A stretch of 64,000 nucleotides of DNA from Peptoniphilus obesi ph1 (GCF_000311865.1 NZ_HE978581.1:218549-282548); one strand, 5' to 3'; shown: positions 1-9,333, numbered from the stretch's first letter. Made by a program: numbers and translations. The notes: generated from the letters alone by a model not told the origin.

Positions 1-249
1 AAGTGCAGCTGATCCAGATGAGAAAAATCCGGCAAGTGTTATAGCTACTTGAATTGTTGATAAAAACCTAGTTTGATCCTCTGTAATAGAAAGCAAAGTT
101 TCAGCTCTCTTATCGCCTTTTTCAGCTTTTTCCTTTATTTTATTTTTATTCGCTGAAACCATTGCCATTTCAGCAGAAGCAAAAAAACCATTAATTATAA
201 TAAGTATTAAAATTAAAATAAATTTGGGCCACAAGGCTCCCTCTTCCAT
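1..249 (-). CDS. CNNM/CorC (HlyC-type) membrane transporter, N-terminal part
   Basis: This is the first 83 codons of a minus-strand gene that runs off the left edge. The protein opens with a hydrophobic segment at about residues 9-25 followed by a small-residue stretch (FFASAEMAMVSANK) and a basic loop. That is the typical start of the DUF21 transmembrane domain of CNNM/CorC (older name hemolysin C or TlyC) proteins. Family members carry a DUF21 membrane domain, paired CBS domains and a CorC_HlyC domain, and are linked to Mg2+ or Co2+ efflux. Only the DUF21 start is visible here. An AGGAGG-like site lies just upstream of the ATG at 249. Confidence 0.75.
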   Translation of the reverse strand, partial: MEEGALWPKFILILILIIINGFFASAEMAMVSANKNKIKEKAEKGDKRAETLLSITEDQTRFLSTIQVAITLAGFFSSGSAAL

Positions 250-310
250 AAAAATACCTCCTAATTTTAATAAATTATATTATATCAATTATAAATAAAT
301 TTATCTATGT

Positions 311-340
311 TTTATAAACTTCATTATTTTATAGTATAAT
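311..340 (+). promoter_or_regulatory. Candidate promoter of the DUF4230 gene
   Basis: A perfect TATAAT at 335-340 lies upstream of the plus-strand gene. The best -35 is the weak TTTATA at 311-316 with an 18-bp spacer. Transcription from about 347 would leave a leader of some 38 nt before the proposed start at 385. Confidence 0.4.
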
Positions 341-384
341 TTAAATAAGTTGAAATACAAGTTTTGTACAAAGGAGGAATTACT

Positions 385-972
385 ATATTAAAATTCTCTT
401 ATAAAAAATTTTCTTTACTACTTTTTGTAATTTGTATATTTTTATTTTTAGGACTTTCCCTTAGACCTAAAGAAAAAACAGAAATTGATTCAAACATAAT
501 AAAGAATAAGTTGGTATCAGTCCAAGAATTAACAACAGTAAAATACAATTATACAAATATGGGTCAATTTGAAAATTCAAATACTTTTTATGGATATAAA
601 ATTCCTTTTACTTCAAAGAAATTTATAATCTCATATGATGGAAGTGTAAATATCGGTGTAAATCTTGCTGATATGGATGTTACTATAGATTCAAATAAAA
701 TAAAAATCAAGCTAGACCATGCTAAAATACTTAGTCATGAAATTTATGAGGATTCTTTAAAAATATTTGATGAACAGAACTCTATATTTAATCCTATCAG
801 GTTAGAAGATTATAACAATTTTTCAAAAAGCCAAAAAAAGAAAATCGAAAATGAAATTATTGAAAAAGGTTTGTTAGAAAAAGCTGATGAGAAAACAAAA
901 AAGGCAATTTATGATATTTTAAATATTGATGACTTGCTAGAAAAGTATAGTTTAGAAATTGAATTCAAGTAA
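385..972 (+). CDS. DUF4230 family membrane-anchored protein
   Basis: I recognise the DUF4230 pattern but know no biochemical function for it. One N-terminal hydrophobic segment (about residues 8-24) anchors or exports the protein. The body carries the family signature: a stretch ending in a YDG-like turn, then a V-GV-L-DM segment, then a lysine-rich beta strand leading to 'AKILSHEI', and a helical C-terminus. The start is unusual. The strong ribosome site AAAGGAGGA (370-378) lies inside the longest open frame, which begins with TTG at 364. The only in-frame codon at normal spacing is ATA at 385, so an ATA start is proposed; a TTG start at 364 would lack a binding site. The stop is followed directly by a strong terminator, so the gene looks monocistronic. 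Confidence 0.7.
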   Translation: MLKFSYKKFSLLLFVICIFLFLGLSLRPKEKTEIDSNIIKNKLVSVQELTTVKYNYTNMGQFENSNTFYGYKIPFTSKKFIISYDGSVNIGVNLADMDVTIDSNKIKIKLDHAKILSHEIYEDSLKIFDEQNSIFNPIRLEDYNNFSKSQKKKIENEIIEKGLLEKADEKTKKAIYDILNIDDLLEKYSLEIEFK

Positions 973-974
973 TT

Positions 975-1010
975 AAAAAAACTCTAAGTTTAAAAACTTA
1001 GAGTTTTTTA
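975..1010 (+). terminator. Rho-independent terminator, probably bidirectional
   Basis: There is a 10-bp perfect stem (981-990 with 995-1004) and a 4-nt loop. A T-run follows on the plus strand and an A-run precedes it, so it can stop the DUF4230 transcript and also the convergent wall-hydrolase transcript. Confidence 0.88.
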
Positions 1011-1030
1011 TGTAACCTAATTTAATTTTA

Positions 1031-1906
1031 TTATAATACTCTTGTTGCATTTACATATCTAGTGTCATAATAGTTTTCGCTAAGTTTTGAAACAATTACT
1101 TTCTTTTGACCACTAGAAGAATGAACAAATTCTCCGTCTCCCATATAAATTCCTACATGAGAAACACCATTACCACTTGTGTTAAAGAAGATTAAATCTC
1201 CTGCTTGTAAATCTGATCTTGAAACTTGTTTACCGTATTTTGATTGTTCAGAAGATGTTCTTGGTAAGTTAATTCCTAATTGATTTTTATAAACTGCATA
1301 TATTAAACCTGAACAGTCATAACCATCTTTACCAGTATCTCCATAAACATATGTAGAACCTAATTTATCTAATGCTAGATCAACAGCTTCTTTGGCTTGT
1401 CCACTAGCTTTTATTTCATAATTTTTAGTATCTTTATTGTCTTTCTTTTCTACTTTAACTTCTTCTTTTGTTTTATTTTCAGAAGTTAATTCTAAACATA
1501 ATAAAGAAACATTTCCTTTAACTCCGTCTGAAGTTTTAGCTAGTATGTAGCCATTACCCATCGAAATTTCTTCTAGCTCTTCTCCAATAAATAAATTTCT
1601 AACAATTTCATTTTTATCATTTTTTATTGAAGTACTTTTTATAACTTTATATGTTCTAGTAACTTTTTCTGTAAGTTGAACTTTCGTATGTGGTACTGTG
1701 ACTTTTGCACTACCTTTTTCCACTAGATATCCTTTATCTGATGAATCAATTATTTTGGCTTCTTCTCCAGTTTCAAAATAAATTTTATTACCACTGTATG
1801 TAGTTTGAGCATGATCAGCTATAAATATACCAGTATCCTTTAATCCAAATAGTGAAACTAAACAAAGGATTAGCACTGATAAAGAGCTTTTACATTTCTT
1901 ATCCAA
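1031..1906 (-). CDS. NlpC/P60 family cell-wall peptidase with SH3-like domains
   Basis: This is a secreted peptidoglycan hydrolase, likely a gamma-D-Glu-diamino-acid endopeptidase. It has an N-terminal hydrophobic signal segment (about residues 7-22), then two SH3b-like stretches (about 35-75 and 82-140), a lysine-rich linker (about 145-165) and a C-terminal NlpC/P60 domain (about 170-291). The catalytic residues are visible: Cys198 in YDCSGL, His250 in SHVGIY and His262 in FVHSSS. The frame opens with GTG at 1915, but AGGAG sits 8 nt before a TTG at 1906, so TTG is chosen. A good sigma-A promoter with a WalR-like box lies upstream, which fits control by wall homeostasis. The substrate bond is inferred from the family. 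Confidence 0.9.
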   Translation of the reverse strand: MDKKCKSSLSVLILCLVSLFGLKDTGIFIADHAQTTYSGNKIYFETGEEAKIIDSSDKGYLVEKGSAKVTVPHTKVQLTEKVTRTYKVIKSTSIKNDKNEIVRNLFIGEELEEISMGNGYILAKTSDGVKGNVSLLCLELTSENKTKEEVKVEKKDNKDTKNYEIKASGQAKEAVDLALDKLGSTYVYGDTGKDGYDCSGLIYAVYKNQLGINLPRTSSEQSKYGKQVSRSDLQAGDLIFFNTSGNGVSHVGIYMGDGEFVHSSSGQKKVIVSKLSENYYDTRYVNATRVL

Positions 1907-1948
1907 GATAAACACTCCTTATTTAATGTTCTTATATTTTCTTTTTAA

Positions 1949-1977
1949 ATTATAACAAAATAGTTACAAAAAATCAA
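1949..1977 (-). promoter_or_regulatory. Sigma-A promoter of the NlpC/P60 gene with a WalR-like box
   Basis: TTGATT (1972-1977) and TATAAT (1949-1954) are separated by 17 bp. Within and overlapping the spacer, 1952-1968 reads TGTAAC-TATTT-TGTTAT on the minus strand. This fits the WalR/YycF consensus of two TGTWAH hexamers 5 bp apart. WalR controls wall hydrolases in Bacillus and Staphylococcus. Its overlap with the core promoter would suggest repression rather than activation, which is inference. Confidence 0.6.
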
Positions 1978-2026
1978 GAAAGATTACAAAATTATTAAAA
2001 TATTTTTAACCATTTTGTAATCTTTC
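1966..2026 (-). terminator. Long hairpin after rnpB, probable terminator
   Basis: A 15-bp perfect inverted repeat (1978-1992 with 2012-2026) with a 19-nt loop lies downstream of the RNase P RNA. On the minus strand it is followed within 4 nt by a six-T run. It ends exactly where the -35 of the next gene begins. Confidence 0.6.
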
Positions 2027-2049
2027 CAAAAATATAATACTAAATTTAA

Positions 2050-2378
2050 ATAGTAATTCTGTAAGCTGCATTCTGTTTAATCAATCATCTATCTAGATTT
2101 ATTGTCACCAATAAATTCAAGCGACCTACCTACCGGCAAATGCGAGCAGCATTTGTTTTTTCCTATTTTGGTCTTGCTCCAAGTGGGGTTTACATGTCAA
2201 TATTGTTACCAATATCACGGTGAGCTCTTACCTCGCCTTTCCACCCTTACCTGATAAACAGGCGGTATATCTCTGTTGCACTAGCCTTAGGGTCACCCCC
2301 ACCAGCCGTTAACTGGCACCTTGCTCTGTGGAGTGCAGACTTTCCTCTTCAAAAGAAGCGATTGAATGAATTACTACC
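2050..2378 (-). ncRNA. rnpB: RNase P RNA, Bacillus (B) type
   Basis: This is the catalytic RNA that removes 5' leaders from tRNA precursors. On the minus strand the hallmark conserved regions are present: GAGGAAAGTC near the 5' end, the CR-II/III style stretch with GGTGGGGGTGACCC, GTAAGGGTGGAAAGGC, and the 3' ACAGAATGCAGCTTAC. The ends are set by helix P1: 2368-2376 pairs perfectly with 2051-2059 over 9 bp. The length is about 329 nt. Firmicute B-type sequence is clear and no P1 mismatch is seen. Its promoter lies in the end of nif3. Confidence 0.96.
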
Positions 2379-2383
2379 ATATA

Positions 2384-2412
2384 ACAATAACATTGTTTCT
2401 ATTTATTTTCAA
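2384..2412 (-). promoter_or_regulatory. Promoter of rnpB inside the 3' end of nif3
   Basis: TTGAAA (2407-2412) and TATTGT (2384-2389) are separated by 17 bp. The expected start, 6-7 nt downstream, falls at 2377-2378, exactly the 5' end predicted from helix P1. The -35 lies in the last codons of nif3. Confidence 0.6.
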
Positions 2413-3196
2413 TATGATTAATGTCTATTTTATAATCATTATTTAAATAAGTTAAAACTTCTATGGAAAAGTTTTTTTCTAGCTTATCTTTAATTTTATT
2501 TATTATCAACTTTTCACCATTGTGGTGACCAATGTCCATTATACATAAATCATTTTCATATGCTTGTTGGGCTTGATGATGTTTAATATCAGCAGTTATA
2601 AATAAATCTGCTCCAGATTCTTTAAAAGATTCAAATAATGAAAATCCAGATCCTCCACAAATTGCTATTTTATCAATTTTATCTTTAGCTCTACCATAAA
2701 CTCCTACTTCATTTTTATCAGATAATTTATCAAACAAATTATAAATATCTATTAATGATAAGTTTTTTGAATTTTTTGCTATATTGCCAAGATAATATCC
2801 TTTGTCTGTTTCTTCAAGTCCTGCTATTTTTTCTAATCCCAGATAATCACAGATAGTATCATTTACGCCTTCTTCTGCTATATCCATTGAAGTATGAGCT
2901 GAATATAGACTTATATTGTTTTGAATTAGTTTGATTATATTATTTCCAATATAATCATCATCTTTGATATTTTTTACAGAATCAAAAAATAAGGGATGAT
3001 GTGTAATTATTAAATTTGCCCCTTCTTTAATCGCTTTATCAACTACATTATCAGTTAAGTCCAAGGCAAGTAAAACTTTTTCAACTTCTCTATCCTTTGT
3101 AAGTATTTGCCAACCACTATTGTCCCAACTTTCTTGGTAGGAAGGTTTTGCCCAGTCTTCAATAAATTTTATTATTTGGCTGATTTTATATCCCAT
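2399..3196 (-). CDS. Nif3-like dinuclear metal centre protein (YqfO family)
   Basis: DUF34/Nif3 proteins form toroidal hexamers with a two-metal site; related members have been linked to GTP cyclohydrolase I-like chemistry or NAD metabolism, but the role here is not settled. The metal-binding signatures are visible: His66-His67 in ITHHPLFF, His101 and Asp105 in SAHTSMD, and a C-terminal DIGHHNGE. At 265 residues it is the short form, lacking the central insertion of Bacillus YqfO. Its start overlaps the end of trmK by 25 nt, the same trmK-nif3 pair as in Bacillus (yqfN-yqfO). No strong ribosome site is seen, so translational coupling is likely. Confidence 0.92.
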   Translation of the reverse strand: MGYKISQIIKFIEDWAKPSYQESWDNSGWQILTKDREVEKVLLALDLTDNVVDKAIKEGANLIITHHPLFFDSVKNIKDDDYIGNNIIKLIQNNISLYSAHTSMDIAEEGVNDTICDYLGLEKIAGLEETDKGYYLGNIAKNSKNLSLIDIYNLFDKLSDKNEVGVYGRAKDKIDKIAICGGSGFSLFESFKESGADLFITADIKHHQAQQAYENDLCIMDIGHHNGEKLIINKIKDKLEKNFSIEVLTYLNNDYKIDINHIENK

Positions 3197-3882
3197 AATA
3201 ATTTTTCATACCTTTCATTTTTATCGTTTAACTCTAATATTTTATTTTCTATTCTTTTTGTTTTTTCTTCTGGTGCTAATTTATTTAAAATAAATTTATT
3301 CTTTCTAATTTTATAAAGCAAATATTCTGCAAAAGTTTCGTCTTTTCTTTTATAGCATTCATAAGGAAGTTCATAAAAAATTGAATCAACTTTACTGATT
3401 TCTCCTTTATAGCTTACATCCATTATTTCAAAATACTTTTTTTCTTCGTAAACAATTCTTTGATCATTAAATATAAATCCATTCTTATACAAGTATTCTC
3501 TTAATTCATATTGATTTTGCATTGGCTGAAGAATTAGTTTTTTCAGATTTTCTACTTTATCAAAATCTCTTTCTATTAATTTTGAAATTAATATACCACC
3601 CATACCTGCAAGTATTACAGTGTCTACCTCATTTTTTTCTATTACTTCTAGTCCATTTCCAACTCTTAAATGAATCTTAGAATCGATATATTTATCGTCT
3701 ACTAATTCATAGGTTTTTTCTAATGATTTTTCTGATATATCACTAGCAACTATATAGGAAGAGATATTGTTTTCTACAAGAAAATTTGGTACTAATCCAT
3801 GATCAGTACCAATATCTGCAACTTTTGAATTTTTATCTATTAAATTTACAATCTCTTCTAATCTTTTAGAAAGTTTTATCAT
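3172..3882 (-). CDS. trmK: tRNA (adenine(22)-N1)-methyltransferase
   Basis: It methylates N1 of A22 in the D-arm of tRNAs using S-adenosylmethionine. The SAM-binding motif is [12 protein letters not shown] near the N-terminus (about residues 18-29), followed by the acidic ASDIS strand and the catalytic-region AGMGG (about 92-96). A helical C-terminal domain follows, as in the YqfN/TrmK family. The ATG overlaps the rpoD stop codon by 4 nt (ATGA), placing it in the rpoD operon. The length of 236 residues is normal. Confidence 0.93.
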   Translation of the reverse strand: MIKLSKRLEEIVNLIDKNSKVADIGTDHGLVPNFLVENNISSYIVASDISEKSLEKTYELVDDKYIDSKIHLRVGNGLEVIEKNEVDTVILAGMGGILISKLIERDFDKVENLKKLILQPMQNQYELREYLYKNGFIFNDQRIVYEEKKYFEIMDVSYKGEISKVDSIFYELPYECYKRKDETFAEYLLYKIRKNKFILNKLAPEEKTKRIENKILELNDKNERYEKLLWDIKSAK

Positions 3883-4997
3883 TCTAAAAAGTCCCTCAAT
3901 TTTTTACTTCTACTAGGATGTCTTAATTTTCTAAGAGCCTTTGCTTCAATTTGTCTTATTCTTTCTCTAGTTACATCAAATTCTTTTCCTACTTCTTCTA
4001 AGGTCCTAGCTCTACCATCATAAAGTCCGAATCTTAAAATTAGAACTTTCTTTTCCCTGTCTGTTAAAGTTGTTAAAACGTCATCTAATTGTTCTTTAAG
4101 TAGAGTGAATGTTGCAGCATCTGATGGTGATAGAATTTCATCATCTGGAATAAAATCACCTAGGTGAGAATCTTCTTCTTCTCCTATTGGTGTTTCTAAT
4201 GATACCGGTTCTTGAGCAATTTTTTGAATTTCTCTTACCCTATCAACATCCAAATTCATTTCTTTTGCGATTTCTTCTGGTAAAGGATCTCTTCCGAATT
4301 CTTGTACTAATTGTCTTTGAACTCTTACTAATTTATTAATTGTTTCTACCATATGAACTGGAATTCTTATTGTCCTAGCTTGGTCTGCTATTGCTCTTGT
4401 TATAGCTTGTCTAATCCACCATGTAGCATAGGTTGAAAATTTAAAACCTTTTTTATAGTCAAATTTTTCTACAGCTTTCATTAGACCTAGATTGCCTTCT
4501 TGAATTAGGTCTAGAAAACTCATTCCCCTGCCCACATAGCGTTTTGCAATAGATACAACAAGTCTTAGGTTAGCTTCTGCTAATTCTTTTTTAGCAGAGT
4601 TATCTCCTGCTTCCATTCTTTTAGCTATTTCTACTTCTTCTTCGCCTGTAAGAAGTGGAATTTTACCAATTTCTTTTAAATACATCCTAACAGGATCATC
4701 TACGCTTACTCCTTTAGGAACGCTTAAATCTTCCTTGGATGCATCTTCTTCGTCATCTTTACCCTCAGATTCTTTTATTTTTTCATCTATTTTTTTGTCA
4801 TCAAGAAGTTCTATACCATCATTTTCAAAATCTTGATATATGTGATCAACCTCTTCTGAATCCAAAGGTATCTCTTCAAGGGCATTTACTATTTCCTCAT
4901 AAGTAAGATTACCTTTAATCCTACCTCTTTTCCTTAATTTTTTTATTATAACATTTTTTGATAAATCTTCTGATTTTTCATTAAGATCTCTACTCAT
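3879..4997 (-). CDS. rpoD: Primary RNA polymerase sigma factor (sigma-70/SigA)
   Basis: This housekeeping sigma factor directs RNA polymerase to TTGACA/TATAAT promoters. The acidic N-terminal part (to about residue 95) is a short region 1.1. Region 1.2 starts at [11 protein letters not shown] (about 101-111), region 2 holds [12 protein letters not shown] and the [13 protein letters not shown] promoter-melting helix (about 143-199), region 3 follows, and the region 4.2 helix-turn-helix ([20 protein letters not shown]) lies near the C-terminus. It follows dnaG, giving the classic dnaG-rpoD macromolecular synthesis pair. The spacing is 14 nt with an AGGAGG-type site. The 372 residues match Firmicute SigA. 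Confidence 0.98.
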   Translation of the reverse strand: MSRDLNEKSEDLSKNVIIKKLRKRGRIKGNLTYEEIVNALEEIPLDSEEVDHIYQDFENDGIELLDDKKIDEKIKESEGKDDEEDASKEDLSVPKGVSVDDPVRMYLKEIGKIPLLTGEEEVEIAKRMEAGDNSAKKELAEANLRLVVSIAKRYVGRGMSFLDLIQEGNLGLMKAVEKFDYKKGFKFSTYATWWIRQAITRAIADQARTIRIPVHMVETINKLVRVQRQLVQEFGRDPLPEEIAKEMNLDVDRVREIQKIAQEPVSLETPIGEEEDSHLGDFIPDDEILSPSDAATFTLLKEQLDDVLTTLTDREKKVLILRFGLYDGRARTLEEVGKEFDVTRERIRQIEAKALRKLRHPSRSKKLRDFLE

Positions 4998-5011
4998 TGC
5001 ATCCTCCTTTT

Positions 5012-6820
5012 TTAGAAAGATTGAATTTTTTTATTTATCTCGTCTAATTCTTTAAGTAAATAATTAATTTCCGTCTTTGTCGATTCTGTTTGCCTTGTAC
5101 TTTCAATAGATTTAATTTCTTCAAGGATCTGAATTCTTCTAGTTTTTAAGTTCTCATCCTTTATTGTCAAAATCAATTCATCTTTAATATCGCTAAAGTT
5201 AAGCTTATCTATATCAATTGATAGAAGATCTTCTAGCTTTTCTATTTCTATACCCCTATCATTGGTAATTTTATCTATTAAATCTTTACTACTATCTATT
5301 TGCTTATATAGGTCATCTAAATTTTCAAAAATAATCCTATTTCTAGTGTCAGAAAATTCATAAGAAGATATAAATTTTTGAGCATAGCGATAATTTTCTT
5401 CTGCATCCATACAAAATCTAATCAAATAATCTTCTGCTCTTTTTCTCTTTGATGTAAAAATCTTCTCACTAGCTTTTTTAATGACTCTTTTTTTGCTTAC
5501 TGCTTGTTTTTTTAGTTCTTTTTTATTTTTATTTATATTTAGACTTTTAATATAAGATAAAATTGATTCTTTTGAAATCTGATAATCTTTGGCTATCTTA
5601 CTTACATATACATCCATTTCGATTGGATTTTTTATTCTAGATAAAACTTTTGCTATCTCACTTGTAAAGTTACTAAGACCCTCAGCTGATTCTATATTAT
5701 AATTTTCTTTGATTTTTAAAATTTTATAATCAATATAGCTTATGGCATTTTTAATTTCAAGCTCAAAGCTTAATTTCCCATATTTCTTTATATAGTCATC
5801 TGGATCAAGTCTATCAGGCAGGCTAATTATTTTAGGATGTATATCTTTTGATATTAATATATCAATGGCTCTTTTAGTTGCATTTACTCCAGCATCATCT
5901 GAGTCATAACATATATATACATCATCAGCATATCTTTTTATTAGTCCAGCCTGGTCTAAAGTAAGTGAAGTACCTAAGCTTGCTACACTGTAATTAATAC
6001 CACTTTTATATAAAGAAATAACATCCATATAGCCTTCTACTAAAATAATCTTTCTTTCTTTCGATTCGTTAGCTATTATGTTCAGATTGTAGAGATGCCT
6101 ACCTTTATTAAATACGATTGTGTCTTTTGTATTAAGATATTTTGGCATGGAATCGTCTATAACTCTTCCTCCAAACCCAATAACTCTTTTATTTGTATCT
6201 ATTATTGGAAAAATTATCCTATTTCTAAATCTATCTATATAGTTTCCATTTTTACTTTTGCTTATTAAATTATAATTATATAATTCCTCGTCTTTGTATC
6301 CTTTATTTTTTAGATATTTATAAAGACCATCCCAAGAGTTTTCTGCAAATCCAAGTCCATAATTTTTTATAGTCTCTGGATCTATACCTCTCTTTGTTAG
6401 GTAGGAATATGCTATTTTATTTCTCCTTAAATTATTTAAATAAAATAAGGCAGTATCTTTGTTAGCTTGATAGCATTTTTCTTTTTCATCTACTATTTTT
6501 TTATCATAGCTTGTAGTTTCTTTTTCTTTTATTTCAATTTGAGCCCTGTCTGCTAAAAACTTAACTGCTTCTATAAAGTTTAAGTTTTCAATTTTCATTG
6601 CAAAAGTTATTTGATCTCCGCCAGCTCCACAACCGAAACAATGAAATATCCCCTTTGAAGGGGATACTGAAAATGATGGTGTCTTTTCATTGTGAAAAGG
6701 ACACAATCCCATATAGTTGCTACCACTTTTTTTAAGATCTACATATTCACCTATAAAATCAATTAGATCAACTCTGTCTTTGATTTCTTCTAGTAAATAA
6801 TCATCAATTATTAGTGCCAA
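5012..6820 (-). CDS. dnaG: DNA primase
   Basis: It makes RNA primers for lagging-strand synthesis in partnership with the replicative helicase. The CHC2 zinc finger is complete (Cys40, His43, Cys61, Cys64). The catalytic core and TOPRIM domain follow, with ILVEGYMDV (about residue 258) and the acidic YDSDDAG motif (about 306). The C-terminal third is a helicase-interaction domain of low conservation. The start is TTG at 6820, preceded by AGGTGAG, and overlaps the end of dgt by 10 nt. The 602-residue length is normal. Confidence 0.97.
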   Translation of the reverse strand: MALIIDDYLLEEIKDRVDLIDFIGEYVDLKKSGSNYMGLCPFHNEKTPSFSVSPSKGIFHCFGCGAGGDQITFAMKIENLNFIEAVKFLADRAQIEIKEKETTSYDKKIVDEKEKCYQANKDTALFYLNNLRRNKIAYSYLTKRGIDPETIKNYGLGFAENSWDGLYKYLKNKGYKDEELYNYNLISKSKNGNYIDRFRNRIIFPIIDTNKRVIGFGGRVIDDSMPKYLNTKDTIVFNKGRHLYNLNIIANESKERKIILVEGYMDVISLYKSGINYSVASLGTSLTLDQAGLIKRYADDVYICYDSDDAGVNATKRAIDILISKDIHPKIISLPDRLDPDDYIKKYGKLSFELEIKNAISYIDYKILKIKENYNIESAEGLSNFTSEIAKVLSRIKNPIEMDVYVSKIAKDYQISKESILSYIKSLNINKNKKELKKQAVSKKRVIKKASEKIFTSKRKRAEDYLIRFCMDAEENYRYAQKFISSYEFSDTRNRIIFENLDDLYKQIDSSKDLIDKITNDRGIEIEKLEDLLSIDIDKLNFSDIKDELILTIKDENLKTRRIQILEEIKSIESTRQTESTKTEINYLLKELDEINKKIQSF

Positions 6821-7842
6821 TAGCTCACCTGCTTACTCCAACCAACTGGTATGAATAATGATTCGTATAGTTTTACAGCAAATACATCAGTCATCCCAGC
6901 TATATAATCGCATATTATATCTTCATCACTACAATCAATATTTTCGTATGTTTTTAGATTTTCTTTAGGGATTCTACTTAGGTCTTTTTTATAATATTCA
7001 AATAAGCTAGTAATTAAATGTTCTATTTTATCATTTTCAGATTTTACAACTGGATTTAAATAGACATTTTGGAACATGAATTTTCTTAATTCTCCAGTTG
7101 CTTTCTCTATTTTTTCGTCCATCCTTATATAATCTTTATGATAACTTTCATTTACCACTGAACTTATCATTGTATTTATTCTTTGTGAGTTTGTAGTTCC
7201 TAAAATCTCTATTAGTTCACTTGGAAGGTCTTTATCAGAAATTATTCCTGCAGATCTTGCATCGTCTATATCATGGTTTATATAGGCAATCCTATCTGCA
7301 TACTTTAATATATGACCTTCTAAAGTGCTGGCTTTATTTTTCCCAGAATGATTAAGTATTCCATCTCTTACCTCAAATGTCAAATTTAAACCTTGTTTAT
7401 TAGTTCTGTGAGATAAAAGGTCAACTATCCTAAGGGATTGTTCATAGTGTCTAAAACCTTTTGAATTTAATTTATTTAATACAAACTCTCCACTATGACC
7501 AAATGGTGTGTGTCCAAGATCATGTCCAAGAGACATAGCTTCAGTAAGATCTTCGTTTAATTCCAAGGCTCTTGCAATTGTTCTTGCAATTTGTGAAACT
7601 TCAAGTGTGTGAGTTAGCCTTGTTCTAAAATGATCTTTGCCTGGAGAAATAAAAACTTGCGTCTTATGCTTTAACCTTCTAAATGCTCTAGAATGTAGAA
7701 TTCTATCCCTATCTCTTTGAAAGTCGGTTCTTATATCGCACTTGTTTTCTTCTTCTAATCTTCCTCTTGTTTGATCAGCAAAAGATGCTTCTTTATAAAG
7801 CATATAATGCTCAAGCTTTTCTCTTTTAATTCTTGGTATCAA
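6811..7842 (-). CDS. dgt: Deoxyguanosinetriphosphate triphosphohydrolase-like HD protein
   Basis: An HD-superfamily dNTPase that splits dNTPs to nucleosides and triphosphate; this is the short dgtP-like form common beside dnaG. The metal site is visible: His78 in THTLEV, His107-Asp108 in SLGHDLGHTPFGH, and a distal Asp in the YADRIAYINHDIDDA region. An HSRAFRRLKHKTQV motif precedes it. The start is TTG at 7842 after GGGTGG. The gene sits between ppsR and dnaG. Substrate preference cannot be read from sequence. Confidence 0.9.
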   Translation of the reverse strand: MIPRIKREKLEHYMLYKEASFADQTRGRLEEENKCDIRTDFQRDRDRILHSRAFRRLKHKTQVFISPGKDHFRTRLTHTLEVSQIARTIARALELNEDLTEAMSLGHDLGHTPFGHSGEFVLNKLNSKGFRHYEQSLRIVDLLSHRTNKQGLNLTFEVRDGILNHSGKNKASTLEGHILKYADRIAYINHDIDDARSAGIISDKDLPSELIEILGTTNSQRINTMISSVVNESYHKDYIRMDEKIEKATGELRKFMFQNVYLNPVVKSENDKIEHLITSLFEYYKKDLSRIPKENLKTYENIDCSDEDIICDYIAGMTDVFAVKLYESLFIPVGWSKQVSYWH

Positions 7843-7854
7843 TTAACCACCCTT

Positions 7855-8682
7855 TTATAATAATTCTTTTGAATTGTTTTCAACATAGTCTATGATAATT
7901 CCAGCTGTTTCTTCCATAGCTCTATCTGAAACATCAATTACTATACAGCCTAATTCTTCCATTATTTGTTTAGAATATCTAAGTTCTTCTTTTATCCTAT
8001 CTAAATTTGCATATTTAGCATTTCCAGTTAGTCCTAGAGATTTTAATCTTGCCTCCCTTATTGAAATTAATTTTTCAGGATTGCAAGTTAGTCCTATTAT
8101 CTTATGAGGATCTTTTTCATAAACTTCTTTTGGAACTGGAACTTCTGGAACTAGAGGTATATTTGCTACCTTGTATAGTTTATGAGCTAAATACATTGAT
8201 AGTGGTGTCTTGGATGTTCTAGATATTCCTATTAGACATATATCAGCTTTTTTAGCTCCTCTTGGATCTTTTCCATCATCATATTTAACAGCAAATTCGA
8301 TCGCTTCAACTTTTTTAAAGTAATTTTGGTCAAGCCTTCTTATTAATCCAGGTTCTCTTAGAGGTGGATATTCTAAAATTTCTTCTATTTTTTGCATGGG
8401 TTCAGCCATAACATCAACAACTTTGATATTAAGTTCCTTTGCCTTTTTATTTATAAATTCACTAGTTTCTAATACAACATTTGTATATATAACTAAACTT
8501 CTTGGATGTTTTGCAGCATCTAATAGTATAGGTTCAATATCTTCTATGCTATTATGATATGGATATCTTTTTATTTCATAGTTATCAGTCTCAAATTGTC
8601 TAACTGCCGCTTTTGCAATCAACTCTCCTGTCTCGCCTATTGAGTCTGAAATCACATAAATTATTATTCCGTTATCTTGCAT
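7855..8682 (-). CDS. Pyruvate phosphate dikinase regulatory protein (DUF299 kinase/pyrophosphorylase)
   Basis: This bifunctional enzyme family inactivates PPDK (or PEP synthase) by ADP-dependent phosphorylation of a threonine and reactivates it by Pi-dependent removal. The unusual P-loop GISRTSKT is at 152-159. The N-terminal ISDSIGETGE motif and a C-terminal MEETAGII helix also match the DUF299/YqfL family. It lies directly after ccpN, reproducing the Bacillus ccpN-yqfL pair that links gluconeogenic control. No ppdK gene is in the window. The 275-residue length is normal. Confidence 0.92.
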   Translation of the reverse strand: MQDNGIIIYVISDSIGETGELIAKAAVRQFETDNYEIKRYPYHNSIEDIEPILLDAAKHPRSLVIYTNVVLETSEFINKKAKELNIKVVDVMAEPMQKIEEILEYPPLREPGLIRRLDQNYFKKVEAIEFAVKYDDGKDPRGAKKADICLIGISRTSKTPLSMYLAHKLYKVANIPLVPEVPVPKEVYEKDPHKIIGLTCNPEKLISIREARLKSLGLTGNAKYANLDRIKEELRYSKQIMEELGCIVIDVSDRAMEETAGIIIDYVENNSKELL

Positions 8683-8690
8683 ACTTCCTC

Positions 8691-9320
8691 CTATTTCTCG
8701 CTTGCAAATTCTACAAACAAGTTATTTACATTCGTTTTAGTAAATCTTCCTATTACCTTTAACTTATCTTTTTCCTTGTCGATAATTTTTACAACTGGTA
8801 ATGAGTCGACTTCTCTAGCTTGTATTAATTTAGCAGCTTCTATTACAGGTGTTTCTTCTAAAACATAAGCAATATTCGGCATTCTTGTCATTATAAGTCC
8901 GATCGGAGTGTTTTGTAAATCTAGCTTTCCTATAGCTGATCTTAATAAATCTTTTCTAGATACCACCCCTGCCAAAAAGCCATCTGATGTTACAAAAACT
9001 GATCCCATATTGTCTAAAAATAATCCCACTATAACATCATATATGGAGATGTTTTCATCCATAACAACTGGAACACTCATGGTATCTTTTACATGAATAT
9101 TTTTAGCCTGTTTTGCAAAGTTATTAAAATTATTTTTCCCTGTGTAGAAATAACCTACTTTAGGTCTAGCTCCTAAAATTTCTAGCATAGTTAAAATTGT
9201 TAAATCAGGTCTTATTGTTGCTCTAGATAGTTCTAACTTTTTCGCTATATCATCACCAGTAATAGGTGCTTCTTTTTTTACTATATCAATTATCTCAAGC
9301 TGTCTATTTGTAAGATCCAA
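8691..9320 (-). CDS. ccpN: CcpN-like transcriptional repressor (HTH plus two CBS domains)
   Basis: In Bacillus, CcpN represses gluconeogenic genes under glycolytic conditions and senses ATP/ADP through its CBS pair. This protein has a winged helix-turn-helix at about residues 5-60 with the conserved RATIRPDLTILTMLEILGARP stretch, then two CBS domains (about 80-140 and 145-205). The frame opens further upstream inside glyS, but a GGTGAT ribosome site lies just before TTG at 9320, and the resulting N-terminus (MDLTNRQLEI) matches the family. The adjacent ppsR supports a role in PEP/pyruvate control. The target genes are not in view. Confidence 0.85.
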   Translation of the reverse strand: MDLTNRQLEIIDIVKKEAPITGDDIAKKLELSRATIRPDLTILTMLEILGARPKVGYFYTGKNNFNNFAKQAKNIHVKDTMSVPVVMDENISIYDVIVGLFLDNMGSVFVTSDGFLAGVVSRKDLLRSAIGKLDLQNTPIGLIMTRMPNIAYVLEETPVIEAAKLIQAREVDSLPVVKIIDKEKDKLKVIGRFTKTNVNNLFVEFASEK

Positions 9321-9333
9321 AATATCACCAACT

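Noticed and set aside
1978-2026. Operator formed by the 15-bp inverted repeat before the NlpC/P60 gene
   Set aside because: Its place right after rnpB and its T-run on the minus strand fit a terminator better; a dual role cannot be excluded.
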